A stretch of 64,000 nt of DNA from Phoronis australis (Eukaryota > Phoronida > Phoronidae): the NCBI GenBank assembly GCA_002633005.1, contig NMRA01000571.1:81299-145298 (forward strand), in the 5' to 3' direction. Positions 62,201-64,000 of the stretch are shown in pieces (positions within the stretch are counted from its first letter, which is position 1; every line of letters starts with the position of its first letter). The translations under genes were made by a program, and so were the position numbers. The notes beneath the pieces are model-generated. The model worked only from the letters and a program-made list of their open reading frames with translations, did not search any database and was not told where the DNA came from.

Positions 62201-63699
62201 CCCTGATACGCAGGTGCCTTAGGTACAAGAAAGACATGTACCCCCCTTGAATACTGGCCGGACTGTTGTTGTCTTGGTCACCTTCATCAAGCCCTAATAC
62301 AAAGAAAGCCACAACGGTAAAACCACAAGATGGAATGCCTACCTAGAATGGTTCAGTAGAGCAGACGTGCACATGTCTATCAAGATGCATTCTTCAGTTC
62401 TGCTATCATTAGACAATCAACTCAAATACTTTGGTCAGTGTCCAGGATTAGATTCTCCTCTTTGACAGAGGAAGAAAAATGCAATTTGATTTATTTAGTA
62501 TATATTTCAAAATCTCACACATTCCCATGTTAATCAACAAGGCAGACATTTTTGCTAATGCCTTGTTGCAAGCTTAAATGCAATATCACGACAGTTTGCT
62601 TGCATTACAAAAAATACGATAAAATGCATTCCTTGAGACACTTTTTACCACATCTGCACGACTGCGAGTAAACGGAAAAAATTCTTGACACATCATGTGT
62701 TGCATTGTGGGTAAATACCTTAAAATGAGAGTGGTGCTGTGGTATTTTAGGATGGGCCTATTGAGCTGGCCACAAAGTGACGGCATTATTGTGTGCTTAG
62801 TGCCACTCAAGTCCTAATCATAATAAAGAATTCAAAATGAATGCTCGACATGTAATCAAAGAAACTGGCCTTGGCTGATTACTTGGATGGCAGCAGATTG
62901 ACCACATGACTCAGCACACTCAGGGGAGATAACACGGGTGTCGCCATGCCCACTGCCACAAGATGGCATCACCTACCTAGCATCTGAACAGTGTTCATGT
63001 AGTCATAGCTGTCCCGCCTCTTTCTGGCACTCGTCGTACGCTGACGTCCCGCTGCTGAGAAGTTCACATTATCAGCTTCCTTATCATCCAAATCCAGCAT
63101 AGCAACATCCTCGCTGGACTTGCGGCTGCAAGAAACCAGTTTGAATGATCAAATTCTAATAGGTATGGTTCCATTATTTTCCAGAGGACTGTGAATGTGT
63201 GATCTTTGAAATGATGACAATGAACATGAGTGTTAACGACACCAATCAAGGTGATGTTGATAAGAATGTTATGAGGATACGAGTGATACTGTCAGTAAAA
63301 CTGCTACAAACACAATCTTAAAAATACTTTGACGACATATTACAATATTTTCATTTGCGTGACTGTTGTTTTCATCACTGATATTAATTTCTTGCTATGC
63401 AACGTCTGAGTTACCCTTTTTCGACATTTATTTCTCAACAAATGCATAGGAATGAAAAAAAGATTTTATAAATCATACATTTCACCAATTTTACAAACGG
63501 GAAATCCCTTAATTTAAAACAACAACAAAATTTTATTTCAGCCAGGTACCCACCTAGCAAACAGTTCGGGGTTGGTGTAGATCTTCCTCCAGATGGCACT
63601 GGTGTGGTTCTTTGTCTTGTTAGAGGTCACTGAGGCCGAATTGATTTTGCCGGGGTCACGGACCGAATAGGCATGTTGGCGTAGAGCATCCAGTACACG
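20186..63699 (-). CDS. CCDC162: CCDC162-like large coiled-coil protein, 5' truncated by the window, about 40 exons
   Basis: Forty minus-strand exons (listed separately) join in one frame for 5,526 bases: 1,841 codons and a TAA. All borders are GT/AG and every junction phase fits. The first visible exon opens at an acceptor, so the N-terminus is outside the window. Residues 99-510 are a helical region with the blocks GGYMSFLYLRHLRIRDLQ, NYFRSIERTITINDGG and VEEGRIHVQDQRGYYIMYES. Residues 511-1060 continue helical (IYRKLATEMGFEEYHLF, LNIWFIPHHSEV). Residues 1065-1150 are acidic then Ser/Pro-rich. Residues 1368-1714 are heptad-rich coiled coil (LLRHHHQLLYQKEQEVK). The tail is Ser/Pro/Thr-rich. 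My family call rests on overall pattern and recalled resemblance to CCDC162, whose function is little known and which is a pseudogene in human. Exons 23-25 occur twice because of an assembly duplication. Confidence 0.6.
20995..21233 (+). repeat. Dispersed element with GGAC-rich block and 3' stem-loop
   Basis: Runs from about the GGGGGCAC block through a GCCGGACGG/GGACGGACGG-rich segment (21146-21181) to a near-perfect 30-base palindrome at 21199-21228 and an AATAAAG-like tail. This architecture is common among short interspersed elements of marine invertebrates; class uncertain. No coding frame. Confidence 0.5.
21496..21683 (-). CDS. CCDC162: CCDC162-like exon 39 (Ser/Pro/Thr-rich tail)
   Basis: VVRSKTRLSQISKRSTTPSN, then STGQWPPPVSWPANSGVPPD and NGDYKRIQRPRTVN. 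Low-complexity, probably disordered. Separated from exon 38 by a 5.4-kb intron. Confidence 0.82.
21684..27059. other. Large intron between exons 38 and 39
   Basis: Five kilobases with no further exon that I can support. It holds a 21-bp tandem array at 24824 and dispersed-motif copies near 23060 and 24923. Confidence 0.6.
24824..24907. repeat. 21-bp tandem array, four copies
   Basis: Units of the form GGCTGGGGGCCTGTGACGAAT with two to four differences between copies. Confidence 0.85.
27060..27144 (-). CDS. CCDC162: CCDC162-like exon 38
   Basis: VYDMEVGMYTNRPHSVYPMV, then VSSPPPVT. The transition from coiled coil to disordered tail. Visible residues 1715-1743. Confidence 0.85.
27600..27788 (-). 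CDS. CCDC162: CCDC162-like exon 37
   Basis: FEELELKEMQMQTLMTEQER, then QQLVQDKAKKDVTQIKKQL and HERHLKLDAFNRVDDLQTQ. Sixty-three whole codons; end of the main coiled coil near residue 1714. Confidence 0.88.
28381..28476 (-). CDS. CCDC162: CCDC162-like exon 36
   Basis: MKLKTEKEHAAMQKARSQRQ, then LDMAKMQNVEKL. Thirty-two whole codons of charged coiled coil. Confidence 0.85.
29071..29082 (-). CDS. CCDC162: Possible 12-base microexon 35
   Basis: QREF between a gttcag acceptor and a gtaagt donor, phase 0 at both ends. Exons 34 and 36 also join without it. Reported because both splice signals are good and the residues suit the surrounding coiled coil. Confidence 0.35.
30233..30403 (-). CDS. CCDC162: CCDC162-like exon 34
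   Basis: ISELTHEGERSRKEVLEIKM, then EEEVILNRQQIVAVRKALG and EVTEIRKDLEKE. Fifty-seven whole codons of coiled coil. Donor gtgggt. Confidence 0.87.
30666..30814 (-). CDS. CCDC162: CCDC162-like exon 33
   Basis: ELYAENLANKAEAMRRLQQE, then NHQLNKLLIKMKTMSRWKQ and AVRTGFEKT. Coiled coil with Leu at heptad positions. Visible residues 1509-1558. Confidence 0.87.
31125..31225 (-). CDS. CCDC162: CCDC162-like exon 32
   Basis: EDLHDSVYEMIGKTRAEAME, then KHAEIKRKIGFIG. Helical. Visible residues 1475-1509. Confidence 0.86.
32060..32216 (-). CDS. CCDC162: CCDC162-like exon 31
   Basis: VTALRAKVHEMRTNALTAER, then REEYDDLVQNLFSAAFTLK and KLDEY. Coiled-coil character. Visible residues 1423-1475. Confidence 0.88.
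32332..32390. repeat. Hairpin element copy 5, in the large gene
   Basis: ATTTTGAGAACCAGTTTTCT and ACTGGTTCTGAAAATAC, with one arm mismatch. Confidence 0.75.
33019..33182 (-). CDS. CCDC162: CCDC162-like exon 30 (coiled coil begins)
   Basis: YSMYYEGLLRHHHQLLYQKE, then QEVKHMQGQLQQANDNSM and AEQCHDLLM. Long uninterrupted helix with heptad spacing. Visible residues 1368-1423. Confidence 0.88.
34032..34216 (-). CDS. CCDC162: CCDC162-like exon 29
   Basis: AMKETFTISKPYIAEKYAEE, then DEESNTVTFTVEHLDKCMK and SVMAREKQNFE. Visible residues 1307-1368. Confidence 0.87.
34505..34642 (-). CDS. CCDC162: CCDC162-like exon 28
   Basis: LVKLLENLEIYMIAEVQKRI, then NKEMNLVISERAREEGTLPT and DLWKKP. Phase 0 at both ends. 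Visible residues 1261-1306. Confidence 0.87.
34684..34793. repeat. ATCAGT/ATCAAT hexamer-like tract
   Basis: Imperfect ATCAAT, ATCAAC and ATCAGT units, interrupted in the middle, in an intron. Confidence 0.7.
35431..35581 (-). CDS. CCDC162: CCDC162-like exon 27
   Basis: KLYKSDMLYPVLASVARRYN, then DLYEGMVSDAEPLVIPKGA and EIRSKQ. Visible residues 1210-1260. Confidence 0.87.
36684..36858 (-). CDS. CCDC162: CCDC162-like exon 26
   Basis: AKPNKKPLSRTSEPIQAYRL, then FLTLWKQLEAFKMEWGCRRL and ERIDTVQLQRDF. Visible residues 1152-1209. Confidence 0.87.
37149..37420 (-). CDS. CCDC162: CCDC162-like exon 25, copy b (duplicate)
   Basis: Repeats exon 25 with identical protein. It is the copy nearest exon 26 and joins it in frame (K-V-K-S-V then AKPNKK). 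Confidence 0.65.
38208..38297 (-). CDS. CCDC162: CCDC162-like exon 24, copy b (duplicate)
   Basis: Repeats exon 24. Flanking intron sequence differs from copy a by scattered substitutions and short indels, as expected for two haplotypes. Confidence 0.6.
39107..39258 (-). CDS. CCDC162: CCDC162-like exon 23, copy b (duplicate)
   Basis: Same protein as copy a at 41377-41528. Reading exon 25 copy a into this exon shifts the frame and reaches TAA at the 18th codon, so the copy is an alternative allele placed in series rather than an extra exon. Confidence 0.6.
39412..39683 (-). CDS. CCDC162: CCDC162-like exon 25, copy a (acidic/Ser-Pro segment)
   Basis: HVAHGEILGVSLLMEDVLNS leads into an acidic run ELLAEEDEVEAEGGEAEE, then Ser/Pro/Gln-rich disorder ending LDTLSKVKSV. 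It ends in phase 1 and joins exon 26, not exon 23 copy b. Confidence 0.84.
40494..40583 (-). CDS. CCDC162: CCDC162-like exon 24, copy a
   Basis: SGLFPKMFPQWQLTEHYLQL, then CLAGLREVDR. Second copy at 38208-38297 has the same coding content. Confidence 0.84.
41377..41528 (-). CDS. CCDC162: CCDC162-like exon 23, copy a
   Basis: AIARNMHFALAELSDISKPS, then AAYLTIPEPLEARDYKAREL and YPWRSYIGR. This copy directly follows exon 22 on the minus strand. A near-identical copy lies at 39107-39258. Confidence 0.85.
42088..42266 (-). CDS. CCDC162: CCDC162-like exon 22
   Basis: SELREIQRQVNHLSSPHSPE, then MVAQFLQLRREIMFLEFDT and MRDTFLSRGNLHAYQ. Ends in phase 0 and joins the IARNMHF start of exon 23. Confidence 0.88.
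42773..42902 (-). CDS. CCDC162: CCDC162-like exon 21
   Basis: IVGSLHDIVQYLCAHSRLGS, then RKMEFVSADWGGTEGIG. Visible residues 878-921. Confidence 0.87.
43550..43970 (+). repeat. Dispersed repeat family 1, longer copy
   Basis: Shares with 48890-49350 the ordered blocks TTTGGGACAGTC, AAATTCAAGC, GCAGTTCATAAAAT and TTGAATTTGGGA. Located in the intron between exons 20 and 21. Confidence 0.6.
43986..44152 (+). repeat. 43-bp tandem array
   Basis: Three near-identical units beginning ATGAAACAGCTGATCTGAGT and a decayed fourth. Lies just downstream of exon 20 in the intron. Confidence 0.9.
44182..44416 (-). CDS. CCDC162: CCDC162-like exon 20
   Basis: DTYFMMGEPTEKKVETDDFP, a basic run RKLRKRARRMMSNE, then HVLNIWFIPHHSEVLVMFK and ALTYYLQ. 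The KLRKRARR cluster could be a nucleic-acid, tubulin or nuclear-import contact; undetermined. Visible residues 799-877. Confidence 0.88.
45015..45137 (-). CDS. CCDC162: CCDC162-like exon 19
   Basis: SLIVGFCLSFNTRVAQYSMR, then AQIIAYYNSLLNLLEDFPNI. Visible residues 758-799. Confidence 0.87.
45573..46195 (+). repeat. 624-bp duplicated block, copy 1, tRNA-like head
   Basis: Homologous to 46197-46820 with a few substitutions and small indels. Near its start, GGTTCGATTCT at 45602 matches a tRNA B box, preceded by AGAGC and GACT in tRNA-like spacing, suggesting a tRNA-derived SINE fragment. Confidence 0.6.
46197..46820 (+). repeat. 624-bp duplicated block, copy 2
   Basis: Begins directly after the N at 46196 with the same CGTGCAAGACTATGACC sequence as copy 1. 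Confidence 0.75.
46882..47118. repeat. 22-bp minisatellite next to exon 18
   Basis: About ten copies of ACAAGGACACAAGTGCACTG plus CC or CA. It is flanked on both sides by similar CCRCCCGYCCCAC blocks and stops about 30 bases from the donor of exon 18. All frames are open because the unit lacks stops and is not a multiple of three. Confidence 0.92.
47148..47245 (-). CDS. CCDC162: CCDC162-like exon 18
   Basis: IPSRDVMLNEYVEKKTAMGL, then ILKNPEEMEKLKR. Its gtaatg donor lies only about 30 bases from the 22-bp minisatellite in the next intron. Confidence 0.86.
47819..47978 (-). CDS. CCDC162: CCDC162-like exon 17
   Basis: GRISPSETKSERSTLTATTG, then YSSTTRATEQMNRAKYLKN and SPEAFVSIQLEK. The Ser/Thr-rich first half looks like a flexible linker. 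Visible residues 672-725. Confidence 0.85.
48766..48791 (-). CDS. CCDC162: CCDC162-like microexon 16 (26 bases)
   Basis: EPGNDTAKS between a ctgaag acceptor and a gtaagt donor. It was found by phase logic: exon 15 ends in phase 0 and exon 17 needs two preceding bases. This exon supplies exactly that. The acceptor has a weak pyrimidine tract. Confidence 0.6.
48890..49350 (+). repeat. Dispersed repeat family 1, longest copy
   Basis: Carries all blocks of the family, from TTTGGTACAGTCTCC to CTGACCTTGAGCAAA. Confidence 0.6.
49910..50003 (-). CDS. CCDC162: CCDC162-like exon 15
   Basis: FVPKDLCLAIHELDEGHVGR, then FTFKNEDGLMQ. Ends in phase 0, which does not fit exon 17 directly; the small exon 16 is needed to keep the frame. 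Confidence 0.85.
51479..51633 (-). CDS. CCDC162: CCDC162-like exon 14
   Basis: IYRKLATEMGFEEYHLFMRF, then FAVHKPDAGKPPPIFITSI and EDDPGVDR. Visible residues 581-632. Donor is gtcagt, a less usual but valid GT donor. Confidence 0.88.
52555..52761 (-). CDS. CCDC162: CCDC162-like exon 13
   Basis: LFADNYAEDPTFMCTVANN, then QQGVIEVVANLLEVLTLRHR and ESAHETEILSK. Sixty-nine whole codons. Visible residues 512-580. Confidence 0.88.
53052..53280 (-). CDS. CCDC162: CCDC162-like exon 12
   Basis: PALRNIYMLEFHPSLALAGR, then DALRHSYWELHFTHKPETT and an amphipathic LERKLLETATQEWNSMEKL. Visible residues 435-511; ends QTQRD in phase 0. Confidence 0.88.
54081..54138. repeat. Hairpin element copy 6, in the large gene
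   Basis: AATTTTGAGAACCAGTTTTC and CTGGTTCTCAAAATACG. The arms are the best matched pair in the family. Confidence 0.75.
54742..54793 (+). repeat. 26-bp tandem duplication
   Basis: Two copies of CGTGGAAAACCAGCACTACA plus ATTAAA with one difference, and a partial third. Confidence 0.85.
55362..55388 (-). CDS. CCDC162: CCDC162-like microexon 11 (27 bases)
   Basis: GDEDAPQPR framed by a ttccag acceptor and a gtaact donor. Its length is a multiple of three and its entry and exit phases are equal, so it could be included or skipped without frame change. Confidence 0.6.
56342..56454 (-). CDS. CCDC162: CCDC162-like exon 10
   Basis: IEDQREYIQRVCRADVEDLF, then GMPEKIIPKLPISVNIS. Ends with two bases of an Arg codon completed by either the 27-base exon 11 or exon 12. 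Confidence 0.86.
57024..57224 (-). CDS. CCDC162: CCDC162-like exon 9
   Basis: LLNCYVEAYHHILDRDEKRN, then ITNILHRAPRVDYADTYFVK and LEATLIKNVLDKQ. Sixty-seven whole codons, strongly helical. Visible residues 322-388. Confidence 0.88.
57701..57817 (-). CDS. CCDC162: CCDC162-like exon 8
   Basis: VRTAGDFEIPEYAHQEIDRF, then ILLDLWSNHTAFLENKLH. Thirty-nine whole codons, phase 0 at both ends. Visible residues 283-321. Confidence 0.85.
57943..58571 (+). repeat. Intronic duplicated block, copy 1
   Basis: Homologous to about 58783-59443 with small differences; ends one base before the N at 58572. Both copies lie in the intron between exons 7 and 8. Confidence 0.8.
58573..58757 (+). repeat. Diverged copy of the 2.7-kb-region repeat
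   Basis: Same block order as 2682-2870: GCCTACAACAT, CTAAAGGAGAC, TTGTGCAATGGGCC and GGCCTGCGCACG, with many substitutions. Shows that the 2-7 kb repeat is a dispersed family. Confidence 0.65.
58783..59443 (+). repeat. Intronic duplicated block, copy 2
   Basis: Second copy, beginning TGACAGGCACTCACT. It differs from copy 1 by an added inverted repeat near its start and by a short insertion near 58985. Confidence 0.8.
58800..58841. repeat. Perfect 20-bp inverted repeat
   Basis: CTTGCCGAAAACATCACTTT and its exact reverse complement are separated by two bases. Only the right arm exists in the homologous copy 1. Confidence 0.85.
59557..59662 (-). CDS. CCDC162: CCDC162-like exon 7
   Basis: HLEDDLLLMATHFIEKDKEM, then RCAVGIKRSAAKRNQ. 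Helical, basic at its end. Visible residues 247-282; ends in phase 0. Confidence 0.85.
60152..60289 (-). CDS. CCDC162: CCDC162-like exon 6
   Basis: IDEAAFMEFSEVENHDDFYT, then VEEGRIHVQDQRGYYIMYES, ending AIEDLK. The beta-like GRIHVQDQRGYYIMY segment is distinctive in a mainly helical protein. Visible residues 201-247. Confidence 0.87.
61051..61152 (-). CDS. CCDC162: CCDC162-like exon 5 (His/Gly-rich linker)
   Basis: HQNHRRGMSSDGGVAGGGG followed by HAYIHNTPADFK. A disordered linker between two ordered parts. Visible residues 167-200. Confidence 0.78.
61655..61752 (-). CDS. CCDC162: CCDC162-like exon 4
   Basis: TLSILNYFRSIERTITINDG continues the helical block of exon 3; the NYFRSIERT..INDGGL stretch is one of the segments on which the family call rests. 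Visible residues 135-167. Confidence 0.85.
62187..62293 (-). CDS. CCDC162: CCDC162-like exon 3
   Basis: Acidic LDEGDQDNNSPAS leads into the conserved-looking block GGYMSFLYLRHLRIRDLQRT. Visible residues 99-134; ends in phase 0 at gtaagtg. Confidence 0.85.
62977..63125 (-). CDS. CCDC162: CCDC162-like exon 2
   Basis: Reads RKSSEDVAMLDLDDKEAD, then a basic run GRQRTTSARKRRDSYDYMN, ending MLG. Charged and probably disordered. Visible residues 49-98; enters with one base and leaves with one base. Confidence 0.8.
63554..63699 (-). CDS. CCDC162: CCDC162-like exon 1 (first visible)
   Basis: Opens in phase 0 after a ctag acceptor with RVLDALRQHAYSVRDPGK and contains AIWRKIYTNPELFA. Visible residues 1-49. 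No further exon is seen in 63700-64000, so the upstream exon is beyond the window. Confidence 0.8.
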
Positions 63700-64000
63700 C
63701 TAGAATGGCAGATGAGAATTACACGGACTTGTGGTACACAGCCGCTGAATGTGTGACTCAGAGAAACTCCAAGAAATACAGACAGTCTAAAAACATTCAA
63801 CATCACAAAACAAATTCATGGTAGAGGTAGGTAAAGAATTATCACTGAATTAAAAACCTGTTCAGTGAAAGAGGCACATGGGATCCAAACCAATTCAAAA
63901 ATGTCTAGAGATTATAATGGCACACTACACATAGTATAAATTCAATCGAATGTAAATGCGAAAAACAAGCTATAACAGAAGCACCTGGCTGACTAACATT

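Overview
The window reads as nuclear DNA of an intron-rich marine invertebrate animal: AT-rich intergenic and intronic sequence, many short exons with GT/AG borders, abundant minisatellites and short inverted-repeat elements, and allelic-looking duplications at single-N gaps. A lancelet, hemichordate, echinoderm or similar slowly evolving, highly heterozygous bilaterian would fit, but the sequence alone does not fix the species. No bacterial genes, operons, rRNA genes or CRISPR arrays are visible.

Layout. 1-2136 is non-coding and starts inside a 14-bp minisatellite. 2137-7640 is a block of repeat copies: one copy is split by a GC-rich inverted-repeat transposon with a TA target duplication, and two copies are nearly identical 1,242-bp tandem units bounded by N gaps. 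8169-11342 (minus) holds the probable 5' end of an unrecognised gene in four exons. 11343-11531 is a likely shared, divergent promoter with a ZNF143-type motif. 11532-15302 (plus) is a complete four-exon gene for the axonemal protein CFAP276 (C1orf194 family, 172 aa). 15303-20185 is the 3' intergenic region between convergent genes. 20186-63699 (minus) is one very large gene, about 40 exons and 1,841 codons visible with its 5' end outside the window, which I take to be the CCDC162-like coiled-coil protein family. All its exons join in a single open frame.

Genes together. CFAP276 is a known microtubule inner protein of ciliary doublets. CCDC162 is poorly studied. The two genes are convergent neighbours, and a shared ciliary or flagellar setting is an inference only.

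Assembly. Five single-N positions sit at the edges of duplicated sequence (3678, 6973, 39338, 46196, 58572). Exons 23-25 of the large gene are present twice, and a literal reading of both copies would break the frame after 18 codons. This points to both haplotypes having been placed in series rather than to real tandem duplication. Introns carry a recurring approximately 60-bp hairpin element (six copies), other dispersed repeat families and several minisatellites.
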